Shown: positions 53,250-63,114 of the stretch, piece after piece | How positions within the stretch are numbered: the stretch's first letter is position 1 | Layout: each line of letters begins with the position of its first letter | Assembly (NCBI GenBank): GCA_030748735.1 | Contig: JASMLK010000136.1 | Location: 54,805 to 118,804, forward strand | Direction: 5' to 3' | DNA length: 64,000 nt | Source of the DNA: Myxococcota bacterium | GTDB taxonomy: Bacteria > Myxococcota_A > UBA9160 > UBA4427 | Notes under the pieces: model-generated | The model's input: only the letters and a program-made list of their open reading frames with translations | Databases searched by the model: none | What the model was told of the DNA's origin: nothing | Made by a program: the position numbers and the translations under genes

Positions 53250-54071
53250 GCCGGATGTGCTTCCCCTCACTGCCGCTCGCGCGGCCGCTCAACCTCTGGC
53301 TCGCGCCGTCCACCGGACGCGATCTTGAAACGACGCCCCTTCGATCCACCCCGACTCTTCGCGACGTCCAACCACTGCAGGCTGGTCCGGCCTCTGCGGG
53401 GGCGTCGGTCCGCTCCGGCGGGTTCGGGCGATTCATCGTGACTGGTTTCGAGTGAATCGCGCGCAACCTTGGCGCGTTCACCCGCGTATTTCGGTTCGAT
53501 TCCGCCCGCGATCTCCGACGTCCTGAAAAGCCGGCCGAGTATAGGTCCCCGCTGGACCCCCCTCAATTCAAAACGCCCTGATATCAGGGGCTTACTCGCA
53601 CTCCTTCTACTCGGCCTGCCTATCGGCAATTCGGTACTCGACCTTGTGGACCCCGTGAGCCGTGGCCCCGTTCGATCGCGGCGGGTCTCAAACCCATCGC
53701 CGAGGGTGGTGGCCAGGCCATCTCGCACGGGACTCGAGCTGCGGGTTGCGCGGGGAAGACACTTGATTGCGTTTTCTCACCGTCGCCCCGTTGACATGCA
53801 GGAGACTGCCTCCAGTTTTCGGCGCGTTTCGCGGTGGGGGGTGCGGCGGGAGGCCCACCATCATGCCGCGTCGGGAAGCCAGGTCCGGAGGGTCTTGGGG
53901 GCATTTCCAAAGCAAGTTCAAGCGCTTGAGGGCAAGGGCCCCGAGCGTGAGGCGTGGCCGCCAGGCGGCACCACATGACATTTCAAGCATCGATCGAAAT
54001 CCACCACGGGATTTCTAGCAGGGGGCCGGCACCGCCGGACCCAGACCAGAGACGAGACAAGGGGCTCAAGT
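53250..54071. other. Long divergent intergenic region between gspC and dnaK
   Basis: About 820 bp with no gene I can support. It must hold the promoters of the gsp operon (minus) and dnaK (plus). A perfect 14-bp palindrome lies at 53576-53589. A TTGACA at 53791-53796 has only a weak -10 (AGTTTT) 17 bases on. No CIRCE repeat is present. The dnaK leader would therefore be long. Confidence 0.55.
53576..53589. promoter_or_regulatory. Perfect palindrome CCCTGATATCAGGG
   Basis: A 14-bp perfect palindrome in the AT-richer middle of the gspC-dnaK intergenic region. Size and symmetry fit an operator for a dimeric regulator, but no known binding protein can be named. Confidence 0.4.
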
Positions 54072-56000
54072 ATGACGGCATCAGGCAAGGTGATTGGCAT
54101 CGATCTCGGGACCACCAACTCGGTGGTTGCAGTGATGGAGGGTGGACAGCCCACCGTGATCGCAAACGACGAGGGTGGCCGGACGACGCCGTCCGTCGTC
54201 GGCTTCACCGATGAAGGAGAGCGGCTGGTCGGTGCGATCGCGAAGCGCCAGGCCGTGACGAACCCCGAACGGACCGTCTACTCGATCAAGCGTTTCATGG
54301 GACGCCGGCTCTCGGAGGTCCCTGAAGAGACCAAGCTCGTGCCCTACAAAGTGGTCGACGGGCCCGACGGGGCGATCGCCGTCGAGATCGACGGCAAGAC
54401 CTACGCACCGCCGGAAATCTCCGCCATGACCCTCGGCAAGCTCAAGGCCGCGGCCGAGGCACACCTCGGCCACGAGGTCACCGAAGCCGTGATCACCGTG
54501 CCCGCCTACTTCAACGATGCCCAGCGTCAGGCGACCAAGGACGCCGGTCGCATCGCGGGCCTCGACGTGAAGCGCATCATCAACGAGCCCACTGCGGCGG
54601 CGCTGGCCTACGGCCTCGACAAGAAGGAAGACGAGAAGATCGCCGTCTTCGACTTCGGTGGCGGCACCTTCGACGTGTCGATCCTCGAAGTTGGCGAGAA
54701 CGTGGTAGAGGTGAAGTCGACGAACGGCGACACCCATCTCGGTGGCGACAACCTCGACCATCGCCTGATCGAGTACCTCGCCGAGGAGTTCAAGAAGGAC
54801 AACGGCATCGATCTGATGAACGATCCGATGGCCGTTCAGCGGCTGCGTGAGGCGGCGGAGAAGGCCAAGATCGAACTCTCCACCGCCCAGTCGACGGACG
54901 TGAACCTGCCGTACATCACCGCGGACCAGTCGGGCCCGAAGCACCTCGTGATGAAGCTCTCGCGCTCCAAGTTCGAGCAGCTCGTCGAAGACCTGATCGA
55001 CCGCACCCTCGAGCCGTGCCGCAAAGCACTTGCGGACGCGGGCCTTTCGGCCAGCGAGATCGACGAAGTCGTGCTGGTCGGTGGTTCGACCCGCGTGCCG
55101 CTCGTGCAGCAGAAGGTGTCGGAGCTCTTCGGCAAAGAACTCAACCAGTCGGTGAACCCCGACGAGGTGGTCGCGGTCGGCGCGGCGGTTCAGGGCGGCG
55201 TGCTCGCGGGCGACGTGAAGGACGTGCTCCTGCTCGACGTGACCCCGCTGTCGCTGGGCATCGAGACCCTCGGCGGCGTCACGACGAAGCTGATCGAGCG
55301 CAACACCACGATCCCGACGCGTGCCCAGCAGGTGTTCTCGACGGCCGGCGACAACCAGCCGCAGGTCGAGATCCGGGTGCTCCAGGGGGAGCGCGAAATG
55401 GCCAACGACAACCGCGAGGTCGGCAAATTCATCCTCGACGGTCTGCCGCCGGCGCCGCGCGGTGTCCCGCAGATCGAGGTTACCTTCGACATCGACGCGA
55501 ACGGCATCCTCTCGGTTTCGGCCGCCGACAAGGCGACGAATCGCGAGCAGTCGATCCGCATCGAGAACACCGGTGGCCTTTCGTCCGACGAGATCGATCG
55601 CATGGTCTCCGACGCCGAAGCCAACGCGGCCGGCGACAAGCAGCGCCGCGAAAGCAGCGAGAAGCGCAACAGCCTCGACTCGTTGATCTACCAGGCCGAG
55701 AAGACCATCAACGAGAACGGCGACGCCCTCGACGCCGATGAGAAGACGAGCCTCGAGTCGGTCCTCGCGGAAGCCAAGACCGACCTCGCGAGCGACGACA
55801 TCGAAAAGATCGATGCCGCCCATCAGCGCGTCGAAGCCGAACTCCACAAGGTCGCCGAGAAGCTCTACAAGGCGCAGGCCGAAACTGCAGGAGCACCCGG
55901 GCCGGACGGCACCCCGGGCGATCCCTCGGGAGGAGGCGCCGCGAGCGACGATGAAGACGTGATCGACGCGGAGTTCACGGAAGAGAAACCCGGATCCTGA
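54072..56000 (+). CDS. dnaK: Molecular chaperone DnaK (Hsp70)
   Basis: 642 aa, full length. ATG at 54072. Phosphate 1 motif [17 protein letters not shown], phosphate 2 [13 protein letters not shown] and adenosine motif [14 protein letters not shown] are intact, followed by the linker [19 protein letters not shown], a substrate-binding domain and the helical lid. The tail ends [12 protein letters not shown], as in bacterial DnaK. grpE and dnaJ are not adjacent; lon follows in the same direction. Confidence 0.98.
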   Translation: MTASGKVIGIDLGTTNSVVAVMEGGQPTVIANDEGGRTTPSVVGFTDEGERLVGAIAKRQAVTNPERTVYSIKRFMGRRLSEVPEETKLVPYKVVDGPDGAIAVEIDGKTYAPPEISAMTLGKLKAAAEAHLGHEVTEAVITVPAYFNDAQRQATKDAGRIAGLDVKRIINEPTAAALAYGLDKKEDEKIAVFDFGGGTFDVSILEVGENVVEVKSTNGDTHLGGDNLDHRLIEYLAEEFKKDNGIDLMNDPMAVQRLREAAEKAKIELSTAQSTDVNLPYITADQSGPKHLVMKLSRSKFEQLVEDLIDRTLEPCRKALADAGLSASEIDEVVLVGGSTRVPLVQQKVSELFGKELNQSVNPDEVVAVGAAVQGGVLAGDVKDVLLLDVTPLSLGIETLGGVTTKLIERNTTIPTRAQQVFSTAGDNQPQVEIRVLQGEREMANDNREVGKFILDGLPPAPRGVPQIEVTFDIDANGILSVSAADKATNREQSIRIENTGGLSSDEIDRMVSDAEANAAGDKQRRESSEKRNSLDSLIYQAEKTINENGDALDADEKTSLESVLAEAKTDLASDDIEKIDAAHQRVEAELHKVAEKLYKAQAETAGAPGPDGTPGDPSGGGAASDDEDVIDAEFTEEKPGS

Positions 56001-56051
56001 ATCCGAAAGCCGTCTGAAAGTACGCGAAAGCGTTCGAACCCATTGCGTGCA

Positions 56052-56073
56052 CCGGGGGGCATGGGCTCCCCGG
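56052..56073 (+). terminator. Hairpin after dnaK
   Basis: CCGGGGGG paired with CTCCCCGG, with a G-T wobble and a short ATGG loop. No T-run follows, so it may be an imperfect terminator or an RNA-stabilising stem between dnaK and lon. Confidence 0.45.
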
Positions 56074-56100
56074 CTGTACCCGACGGGCACAATCCATTGG

Positions 56101-56120
56101 GGCGAGACGAAGGTCTCGCC
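56101..56120 (+). promoter_or_regulatory. Perfect 8-bp hairpin upstream of lon
   Basis: GGCGAGAC-GAAG-GTCTCGCC, an uninterrupted eight-pair stem with a GAAG tetraloop, 42 bp before the lon start. Without a T-run it is more likely an mRNA structure than a terminator. Confidence 0.45.
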
Positions 56121-56161
56121 CGGCGTCCGTGCAACCCGCGAGGCGTCATGAAGGGGCCGTC

Positions 56162-58603
56162 TTGAGCGACGAGCACGACACAAACACCCCCGAAGAGCAG
56201 GACTGGGAAGACGTCCTGGCGCAGGGGGTCGCAGCCGACATCGTGGTCGAAGCCGCTGACGACGCGGACGAGCTGGAGTTCGGCGAACTCCCCGAGGTGC
56301 TGCCCGTGTTGCCGCTCAAGAACACGGTGCTGTTTCCGCATCTCGTGTCGCCGCTGCTCGTCAATACGACGCGCAGCAAGAAGCTGATCGACGAAGTCGT
56401 CCAGACCCCCGAGCGTTTGATGGTTTCGAGCGCTGTGAAGCGCATGGTCGAGGGCAGCCCCGGCCCCGACGACGTCTATCCCACGGGTACCGTGCTTCGC
56501 GTCGTGAAGATGATCCGCTTCCCCGACGAGTCGTACCGCCTGCTCGTTCAGGGCGTGGCTCGGGTCGCGATCGACTCCTTCGAGCCGAGCGACGACTTCC
56601 TGCGCGGTCGGATCCACCTGCTGAAAGAAACGGGCGACCCCGAAAGCGTCGAGACCGCGGCCCAGGTGCGCAACGTGAGCCAGCAGTTCACCGCGCTCGT
56701 GAGCGAGAGCCCGCGCCTTTCGGACGAACTCCACGTGTTGGCGATGAACCTCGACGATCCTTCGCGGCTCGCCGATCTAGTGGCCACGAACCTCGAACTC
56801 GACGTCGCCGGCAAACAGCAGATCCTCGAAAGCCTCGACATCGACGAGCGCCTCAAGGAAGTGCTCGCAAGGCTCTCACGCCAACGCGACGCCCTCGAAA
56901 TCGAGACCGAGATCCGCGAGAAGGTCCAGACCGAAATGGGTCGGACCCAGCGCGACTACATGCTGCGCCAGCAGCTCGAAGCGATCCGCCGCGAACTCGG
57001 CGAAGTCGAAGACGACCAGGCCGAAGCCGATCGCATGCGCGAACGCATCGAAGCGGCGGGCATGCCCGAAGAAGCCCACAAGCAGGCGATGCGCGAACTC
57101 GAGCGTCTCGAACAGGCGCCTCCCGCCGCGGCCGAACACGGGGTCATCCGCAGCTACCTCGAATGGATGACCGACCTGCCGTGGAACACGCAGTCGGAAG
57201 ACCAACTCGACGTGAAGGCGGCGCGCGCACTGCTCGACGAAGACCACTACGGCCTCGAGAAGGTGAAGGACCGCATCGTCGAGTACATCGCCGTGCTTTC
57301 CCTGAAGAAGGACCTGAAGGGACCGATCCTCTGCTTCGTGGGACCGCCGGGTACCGGCAAGACCTCCCTCGGACGTTCGATCGCCCGCGCCCTCGGCCGT
57401 GAGTTCGGCCGCATTTCCCTTGGTGGCGTGCGCGACGAAGCCGAAGTGCGCGGACACCGCCGCACCTACGTAGGCGCGCTGCCCGGTCGCTTCATCCAGT
57501 CGCTGCGCAAGGCGAAGACCCGCAATCCGGTGCTCGTCCTCGACGAGATCGACAAGGTCGGGGCCGACGTGCGGGGCGACCCGTCGTCGGCATTGCTGGA
57601 AGTGCTCGACCCGGAACAGAACAGCGAGTTCAGCGACCACTACCTCGAAGTGCCCTTCGATCTTTCGGGTGTGCTCTTCATCGCGACCGCCAACCTGCTC
57701 GACCCGATCCCCGCTGCGCTGCGCGATCGCATGGAGGTGATCGAACTCCCCGGGTACACGCTCGAAGAGAAGGTCGAGATCGCGAAACGCTTCCTGGTGC
57801 CGCGGCAGATCGAACAGCACGGCATCGACCAGATCGATTTCGAGCTTCCCGACGAAACCGTGCGTGTCCTGTGTGAGCGCTACACGCGCGAAGCCGGGGT
57901 GCGTAACCTCGAACGCGAGATCGGTGCGGTGTGCCGCAAGATCGCGCGACGGGTCGCAGAGGGAGAAGCGAGCGAGGCGGTTTCGGTGGCGCCGGACGAT
58001 CTCTTCGACCTGCTCGGTCCCGAAAAGCACGAGCCGGACCTCGCCGAACAATTCTCGCAGCCGGGCGTGGCCGTCGGGCTGGCGTGGACGCCGGCGGGCG
58101 GCGACATCCTCTTCATCGAATCGACCCGCATGGAAGGCCGCGGCGAACTCAAGCTGACGGGCTCGCTGGGCGACGTGATGCGCGAATCGGTCGAAGCCGC
58201 CAGGTCGTGGTTGCGAAGCCACGGCGATCCGTTCGAACTCGGCGAAGAAGACTTCACCAAGCAGGACATCCACCTCCATGTGCCGTCGGGTGCCGTTCCG
58301 AAAGACGGCCCTTCAGCGGGCGTGGGGATGGTGACTTCGCTCGCCTCGCTCTATACAGGGCGCCTCGCCCGACCCAAGGTCGCGATGACGGGAGAAATCA
58401 CCCTGCGCGGCAAGGTGCTCCCGGTCGGCGGGATCAAGGAAAAGGTACTCGCAGCCAAACGCGCTGGAATCGAATGCGTGGTGCTGCCGGACAAGAACCG
58501 CCAGGACGTCGCCGAGATTTCCGGCGAGCTGCTCGAGGGCCTGGATCTACGCTACGTGGGGACGATCGATGAGGCGCTCGAACAGACACTCGCTCCCGCC
58601 TGA
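56162..58603 (+). CDS. lon: ATP-dependent protease Lon (LonA)
   Basis: 813 aa from a TTG at 56162, preferred over a GTG at 56129 because AAGGGG lies seven bases before it. An acidic leader is followed by the LAN domain ([19 protein letters not shown]), coiled coil, AAA+ module with Walker [13 protein letters not shown] and Walker [10 protein letters not shown], and the protease domain with catalytic Ser in [10 protein letters not shown] and Lys in [18 protein letters not shown]. It degrades misfolded and regulatory proteins. It sits 161 bp after dnaK, a natural stress pair. Confidence 0.97.
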   Translation: MSDEHDTNTPEEQDWEDVLAQGVAADIVVEAADDADELEFGELPEVLPVLPLKNTVLFPHLVSPLLVNTTRSKKLIDEVVQTPERLMVSSAVKRMVEGSPGPDDVYPTGTVLRVVKMIRFPDESYRLLVQGVARVAIDSFEPSDDFLRGRIHLLKETGDPESVETAAQVRNVSQQFTALVSESPRLSDELHVLAMNLDDPSRLADLVATNLELDVAGKQQILESLDIDERLKEVLARLSRQRDALEIETEIREKVQTEMGRTQRDYMLRQQLEAIRRELGEVEDDQAEADRMRERIEAAGMPEEAHKQAMRELERLEQAPPAAAEHGVIRSYLEWMTDLPWNTQSEDQLDVKAARALLDEDHYGLEKVKDRIVEYIAVLSLKKDLKGPILCFVGPPGTGKTSLGRSIARALGREFGRISLGGVRDEAEVRGHRRTYVGALPGRFIQSLRKAKTRNPVLVLDEIDKVGADVRGDPSSALLEVLDPEQNSEFSDHYLEVPFDLSGVLFIATANLLDPIPAALRDRMEVIELPGYTLEEKVEIAKRFLVPRQIEQHGIDQIDFELPDETVRVLCERYTREAGVRNLEREIGAVCRKIARRVAEGEASEAVSVAPDDLFDLLGPEKHEPDLAEQFSQPGVAVGLAWTPAGGDILFIESTRMEGRGELKLTGSLGDVMRESVEAARSWLRSHGDPFELGEEDFTKQDIHLHVPSGAVPKDGPSAGVGMVTSLASLYTGRLARPKVAMTGEITLRGKVLPVGGIKEKVLAAKRAGIECVVLPDKNRQDVAEISGELLEGLDLRYVGTIDEALEQTLAPA

Positions 58604-59468
58604 GACGAGGCGCGCGCGTGGGCCGTTGGTCGCGGCCGCCGTCGCATCCATGACGATCTGGGTGCTCGGCTGCGTTTCCCAGGGTACGCACAAGGAGGTG
58701 GTCGCGGAACGCGATCGCCTGTTGAACGAAAACGTGCTGATGACCGAGAAGGCGGGACACCTCGAAGTGTCGAACGCGTCTCTCGAAGCCGAGCGCGTGC
58801 GCCTCTACGACGAACTCGAGGACCTGCGCGTCGAAACCGAAGCCCTGCAGGCGACCCGCGCGACCCTCGAACAGGACGTGATGCGGCTTTCCGAGAGCCA
58901 GGACGACCTGAGTTCGCGCCTCGAAGCGGCCGAGAGCGAGGCCAAGAAGCTGAAGTCCACCTATCAGGGCCTCGTGGCCGATCTCGAGAGCGAACTCCAG
59001 AAGGGCGAGATCGAAATCGAACAACTGCGCAGCGGGCTGCGCGTGGCGGTATCGGACGAGATCCTCTTCCGCTCCGGGTCGGCAGACCTCGACAACGACG
59101 GGCGAGCGGTCTTGCGCAAGGTGGCCGAGAACATCTCGCGCCTCGACTACGCCGTCGACGTCGAGGGGCATACCGACGACGTGCCGATCCTCGGCCCCCT
59201 CAAGAAGAAATATCCAACGAATTGGGAACTCGCGGCCGCGCGGGCTTCGAGTGTCGTGCGCTTGTTCGCGAAATCCGGGATCGATGGCGAACGGCTGCAG
59301 GCCATCAGTCGCGCGGAGTTCTCACCCGTGGCGTCGAACCAGAGCGCGGAAGGACGCGGACTCAATCGTCGCATCGAGATTCGTCTGCGTCCGCGCGACG
59401 GCAGTGAGGTTGCACCGGCGCCACTCGACGCGGCGGCTGCATCGTCCGAGCCGCCGGCCGAATCATGA
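58569..59468 (+). CDS. OmpA-family lipoprotein with coiled coil
   Basis: 299 aa, ATG at 58569, overlapping lon by 35 bp in another frame. Lipobox VLGC gives Cys35 as lipid site. Residues ~40-155 form a continuous coiled coil (ESQDDLSSRLEAAESEAKKL). Residues ~160-280 are an OmpA/MotB peptidoglycan-binding domain: ILFRSGSADL, VEGHTDDVPI, NWELAAARASSVVR and RGLNRRIEI. A protein tying the outer membrane to the wall across the coiled-coil length is the natural reading. Glycerate kinase overlaps its stop (ATGA). Confidence 0.9.
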   Translation: MRRSNRHSLPPETRRARGPLVAAAVASMTIWVLGCVSQGTHKEVVAERDRLLNENVLMTEKAGHLEVSNASLEAERVRLYDELEDLRVETEALQATRATLEQDVMRLSESQDDLSSRLEAAESEAKKLKSTYQGLVADLESELQKGEIEIEQLRSGLRVAVSDEILFRSGSADLDNDGRAVLRKVAENISRLDYAVDVEGHTDDVPILGPLKKKYPTNWELAAARASSVVRLFAKSGIDGERLQAISRAEFSPVASNQSAEGRGLNRRIEIRLRPRDGSEVAPAPLDAAAASSEPPAES

Positions 59469-60781
59469 CATCGTGGCCGAGCGCACCCGACCCGCGTTCG
59501 GCACTCCGCGTGATCAGCGAAGCCGCACTCGACGCGGTCGATGCGCGAAAAGCAACCCGGCGCGCACTCGTGCGCGCTGGCTACCGCGAGGCAAGCGCGG
59601 CGAGTACGCGGCTGGTCGTGGTGGCCATCGGCAAAGCCGCGGCCGGCATGGCGAGCGCCGTGGTCGAGGAGCCCTGGCCGGTGCCACTCGAGGGCATCGT
59701 GGTCACCAAGGACGACCACGCCGCGGGTTTCGACCTCGGGCCTCTCGAAGTCGTCGAGGCCGCACACCCGGTCCCCGACGATCGCAGCGCGGCCGCGGGG
59801 CGCCGGGTGCTCGAAGTCGCATCGAACAGCGGCCCCGAAGACCTGCTGTTGGTCTTGCTGTCGGGCGGCGCGTCGTCCCTGGTCTCGCTGCCACCCGATG
59901 AGATCACGATCGGGGACCTCGCCCAGGTGAACAGCGCATTGCTCGGGTCGGGGGCTTCGATCCACGAGCTGAACGCAGTACGCAAACACCTGTCGCGGAT
60001 CTCCGGGGGACGCCTTGCACGAGCTTCCGGTGCCCGACGCGTGGTCGTGCTCGCGATCTCCGACGTGATGGGCGACGACCTCGCGGTCATCGGTTCGGGC
60101 CCCTGTGCCCCGGACCCGACGACCTACGGCGATGCCCTTGGCATCCTGCGCGAGCGGGTCGCAGCGAACGAAGTGCCGGATGCCGTCTGGCGCTATCTGG
60201 ACCAGGGGACGAAGGGCGCGCACGAAGAAACCCCCAAGCCGGGCGACGGCGTCTTCGAACACGTCGACCACGAGATCATCGCGCGCAACCAACACGCGCG
60301 AACGGCAGCCGTCGAAGCCGCGGTCGCACAGGGCGCACTCGCAATCGACCTCGGCGAGCGCCTCGACGCCGAAGCGAGCGACACCGGGCGAAATTTCGCC
60401 GCGCTCGTCCGTGCCGCACGCACGCATCGGCCGACCTGCCTGATCGCCGGCGGAGAAACCGTCGTGACACTTCGGGGCAGCGGGCGGGGTGGGCGCAGCC
60501 AGGAACTCGCACTGGCAGCTGCGCTCGCCCTCGAGGGGAGCGACGCCACCTTGCTGGCGCTCGGCACGGATGGAACCGACGGCCCGACCGACGCGGCCGG
60601 GGCGTGGGCCGACGGCTCGACGGCGGCTCGCGCACGGGAAACGGGGTTCGAGCCGATGGAAATGCTCGCCGCGAACGATGCCTATCCCCTCTTCGACCCG
60701 CTCGGCGAACTCCACCGCACGGGCCCTACGGGGACGAACGTGATGGACCTCGTTCTCGTCTGGATCCCCCCCACGCCGTGA
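59465..60781 (+). CDS. Glycerate 2-kinase (DUF4147/MOFRL family)
   Basis: 438 aa, start coupled by ATGA. The N-terminal domain has VVAIGKAAAGMA (conserved Lys), PVPDDRSAAAGRRVL and LLSGGASSLVSLP. The MOFRL domain has GGETVVTLRGSGRGGRSQELAL and GTDGTDGPTDAAGAW. These are the class II glycerate kinases (GckA/TtuD type) that make 2-phosphoglycerate with ATP, in the serine cycle, glycolate or tartrate use. No neighbouring pathway gene tells which. Confidence 0.92.
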   Translation: MTSWPSAPDPRSALRVISEAALDAVDARKATRRALVRAGYREASAASTRLVVVAIGKAAAGMASAVVEEPWPVPLEGIVVTKDDHAAGFDLGPLEVVEAAHPVPDDRSAAAGRRVLEVASNSGPEDLLLVLLSGGASSLVSLPPDEITIGDLAQVNSALLGSGASIHELNAVRKHLSRISGGRLARASGARRVVVLAISDVMGDDLAVIGSGPCAPDPTTYGDALGILRERVAANEVPDAVWRYLDQGTKGAHEETPKPGDGVFEHVDHEIIARNQHARTAAVEAAVAQGALAIDLGERLDAEASDTGRNFAALVRAARTHRPTCLIAGGETVVTLRGSGRGGRSQELALAAALALEGSDATLLALGTDGTDGPTDAAGAWADGSTAARARETGFEPMEMLAANDAYPLFDPLGELHRTGPTGTNVMDLVLVWIPPTP

Positions 60782-60881
60782 CACGAGAGCGGGGTGACTG
60801 AATTCTCGCCGCGCGTCCTGCGTCTCAAGCCAGAGTCCGCTTTCACCCGGGGCGGGGTCTCACTCCGCCTCTTGAGCTCGG

Positions 60882-60910
60882 GACATCCGATGTCGAAAGA
60901 CCTGTAAAAT
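60882..60910 (+). promoter_or_regulatory. Candidate promoter with operator-like repeat
   Basis: A TAAAAT -10-like element (60905-60910) follows an inverted repeat GACAT-CCG-ATGTC (60882-60894) that covers the -35 position, which is otherwise weak. It would serve the small secreted protein gene at 61049 and looks like an activator- or repressor-controlled site. Confidence 0.4.
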
Positions 60911-61048
60911 CGGTAGTGTTCCGGCTCGATTCTTCCGGTTGCAGGCGAAAACCGGGCTCGGGAAGGTGCCGTCGCCGGCGAGGGGGCGGTCCACAATCGA
61001 AAGCCAATCGTTTCTCATCGATCGAATCATCTACGGAGGCCCCTGGCC

Positions 61049-61471
61049 ATGCAGCTCATGAATTCCGCATCCCAGCACAAAGCGACCCGCCGTGGTTTCG
61101 CGCGGGTCGTCGTCGCGGCACTCGCCGGCGTTCTGTTCTTTGGTGCCGTCGGGGTCGACACCGCCGAAGCCGGCAAGAAGACCAAGAGCAAGCTCTCCCG
61201 GGAAGCCCGGCTGCTCGCCTTCGACACCGAGGCCGGCACGATGACGGTCAAGGAGAGGGGCAAGAAGATCGTCTACAAGGTGAAGTTCGAGGGCTCGGTG
61301 ATGACCCGGACCACGGCGACCATCAACGCCCGGCCCGTGAAGTTGCACGAGATCCCGCTCAAGGCGCGGGTGAACATCTACTGGCGTCCCGATGAAGCGA
61401 ACAAGAAGAAGCGCTTCGCTCGAAAGGTCGACGCACTCAATATTCCGAAGGAATTGCTCGAAGAGAAGTAG
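61049..61471 (+). CDS. Small secreted basic beta-rich protein (paralogue-like)
   Basis: 140 aa, ATG at 61049, nine bases after GGAGG. A Sec signal peptide ends near DTAEA-GKK. The mature part is basic and strand-rich (ARLLAFDTEAGTMTVKERG, KKIVYKVKFEG, KARVNIYWRPDE), the same design as the protein at 10987: strand, Lys-rich turn, strand, charged tail. No catalytic motif. The flavin reductase gene begins 84 bp downstream. Function unknown. Confidence 0.75.
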   Translation: MQLMNSASQHKATRRGFARVVVAALAGVLFFGAVGVDTAEAGKKTKSKLSREARLLAFDTEAGTMTVKERGKKIVYKVKFEGSVMTRTTATINARPVKLHEIPLKARVNIYWRPDEANKKKRFARKVDALNIPKELLEEK

Positions 61472-61554
61472 GGCGTGCGCAATTGACGTGCACGGGACCG
61501 CGTTGCGACGCGACTCTACCCATCCATGCATATGAGAAACGAGGGAAACCCGCG

Positions 61555-62043
61555 GTGGCAGTGAGCCCGGACGAATTCAAGGCAAGCCTCGGTTGCCGGG
61601 CCACGGGGGTTTCGATCGTCACCGCCCGGCACGGTGACGTGGTCCACGGCATGACGGTTTCGGACTTCGCGAGCGTGTCCCTCGAACCGCCGCTGGTGTT
61701 GGTCAGCGCCGCGAAGACCGCGCGCACCCTCGAGTTGATCGAGGCGGGCAAGTGCTTCTCGCTGAACATTCTCGCGGCGGATCAGCAGGACCTCTCGAAC
61801 CTCTTCGCTTCGAAGTCCAAAGAGAGCGAGCGCTTTGCGGGCCTCGATACTCGCGAGGCGGTGACCGGCGCACCGCTGATCCCCGGCGCGAAGGTGAACC
61901 TCGACTGCGCGTTGGCCGCGACCCACGAGGCCGGCGACCACGTGCTGTGCATCGGCCAGGTCGAGCACGTCGAAATCCAGGACGCCGAGCCGCTCGTTTA
62001 CTACCAGGGTCGCTACCGCGACCTCACCCCCATCGATGGATAA
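61555..62043 (+). CDS. Flavin reductase-like domain protein
   Basis: 162 aa from a GTG at 61555, chosen because GAGGGAAA lies before it; an upstream ATG at 61483 would add 24 residues without support. The split-barrel FMN-binding fold is clear: GVSIVTARHGDVVHGMTVSDFASVSLEPPLVLVSAA, CFSLNILAADQQDLSNLFA and the C-terminal LVYYQGRYRDL. Such proteins use NAD(P)H to reduce FMN or FAD for a partner monooxygenase. No monooxygenase is in the window. Confidence 0.87.
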   Translation: MAVSPDEFKASLGCRATGVSIVTARHGDVVHGMTVSDFASVSLEPPLVLVSAAKTARTLELIEAGKCFSLNILAADQQDLSNLFASKSKESERFAGLDTREAVTGAPLIPGAKVNLDCALAATHEAGDHVLCIGQVEHVEIQDAEPLVYYQGRYRDLTPIDG

Positions 62044-62113
62044 GCAGCGCAAACGTGGCCCGCAGGCGGGCCGCGCGACGCGCAAGTACGTGGGCAAGGA
62101 CGCAAGGGAATGA
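62036..62113 (+). CDS. Tiny basic ORF bridging two genes
   Basis: 25 codons: ATG at 62036 inside the end of the flavin reductase gene, TGA at 62111-62113 overlapping the ATG of the SGNH gene by ATGA. The peptide MDKQRKRGPQAGRATRKYVG continues for five more residues and has about ten Arg/Lys. It could be a real small protein or a translational coupler that delivers ribosomes to the SGNH start, which has no other strong ribosome site beyond AAGGGA. Expression is unproven. Confidence 0.35.
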   Translation: MDKQRKRGPQAGRATRKYVGKDARE

Positions 62114-63111
62114 ATCGGCAGCTGTTCGAATACGACCCGACCTTTGCCTACCGCTTCATCCCCAACCTGAAAGCGCGGGTCGATCACGAGGGTGGTGGAT
62201 ACCTGCTGCGCACCAACGCCCAGGGGTTTCGCTGCCGCCACGACTTCGCGGCCGAACGATCGGGCGCGACGAAGCGGGTGCTGCTCTTTGGTGACTCCTA
62301 CACCGCGGGCGACGGCGTGAGCAACAAAAACCGCTACGGCGATGTGCTCGAAACGCTGATCGACGACGTCGAGATCTACAACTTCGGCCTATCGGGGTCG
62401 GGGACCGATCAGCAGTACCTGATCTACCAGGAACTCGGCCGCGGCGTCGAACACGACGTGGTGGTGATCGGCGTCCTGGTCGAGAACATCAGGCGCGTCG
62501 TCGCGCGACTGCGCCCGTTCGTTTCCGCCGAAGGCGAAGACCTGATTCTCGCGAAGCCGTATTTCGACCTCGATGCCGATGGAAAGCTCACGCTCCACAA
62601 CGTGCCGACGCCCAAGGATCCGATCGACCCCGAGACGCTGCCCCCGGAAGATCGCGCCTTTCTCGACGAGGGCGGTCGCATGGCCTGGCTGCGCCAGGCC
62701 GTCAACAAGATGGGTTCGCGCGTGAAGGACGTCGCGCAGAAACTGACCAACTATCAGCCACTGCCCGAATACGACGATGCTTCGGGCGCCGCGTGGCAGC
62801 TGATGAAGGCCATTCTCGCCGAGTGGATTGGCGAGTTGTCGAAGCCCGTGATCGTGTGCCCGATCCCCGTTTATCAGTACATCGAGGGGACGGCGTCACC
62901 CGAGGGCTATCGCGCACGTTTTCGCGAACTCGAGGCGCTGCCGGGTGTGACGCTCCACGACCCCCTCGACGACTTCTGCGCCCATTCGGCCGAAGAGCGG
63001 CGTGGTTTTCGCTTCGAGGAGGACTGCCATCTCACGCCGAGTGCCCACCGCGTACTGGCCGAGTCCCTGAGCGCACCCATCGAAGCGAAACTCGCGGCGG
63101 GGAGCGCGTAG
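62110..63111 (+). CDS. SGNH-fold hydrolase associated with carbamoyltransferase
   Basis: 333 aa, ATG at 62110. Block I is VLLFGDSYTAGDGVS (nucleophile Ser, about residue 63), Gly/Asn blocks are NFGLSGSGTDQQY and VIGVLVENIRR, and the catalytic Asp/His pair lies in EEDCHLTPSAHRVLAES. No signal peptide. It is followed after three bases by a NodU/CmcH-type carbamoyltransferase, a pairing common in surface polysaccharide or natural-product clusters. Deacylase or acyltransferase activity on the same product is a reasonable inference. Confidence 0.85.
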   Translation: MNRQLFEYDPTFAYRFIPNLKARVDHEGGGYLLRTNAQGFRCRHDFAAERSGATKRVLLFGDSYTAGDGVSNKNRYGDVLETLIDDVEIYNFGLSGSGTDQQYLIYQELGRGVEHDVVVIGVLVENIRRVVARLRPFVSAEGEDLILAKPYFDLDADGKLTLHNVPTPKDPIDPETLPPEDRAFLDEGGRMAWLRQAVNKMGSRVKDVAQKLTNYQPLPEYDDASGAAWQLMKAILAEWIGELSKPVIVCPIPVYQYIEGTASPEGYRARFRELEALPGVTLHDPLDDFCAHSAEERRGFRFEEDCHLTPSAHRVLAESLSAPIEAKLAAGSA

Positions 63112-63114
63112 ACG

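Noticed and set aside
53762..53793. Heat-shock (sigma32-like) promoter before dnaK: CTTGAT with CCCCGTTG
   Set aside because: The spacer is 18 bases against about 14 in known sites, and the -10 match is partial. No CIRCE element was found either.
53469..53978. Open frame in the gspC-dnaK gap
   Set aside because: No ribosome site, composition or motif supports it; the region reads as regulatory sequence.
54081..56183. A 700-codon open frame antisense to dnaK
   Set aside because: It mirrors dnaK codon bias, has no family motif, and dnaK itself is unmistakable. The same holds for long antisense frames over uvrA, lon and gspD.
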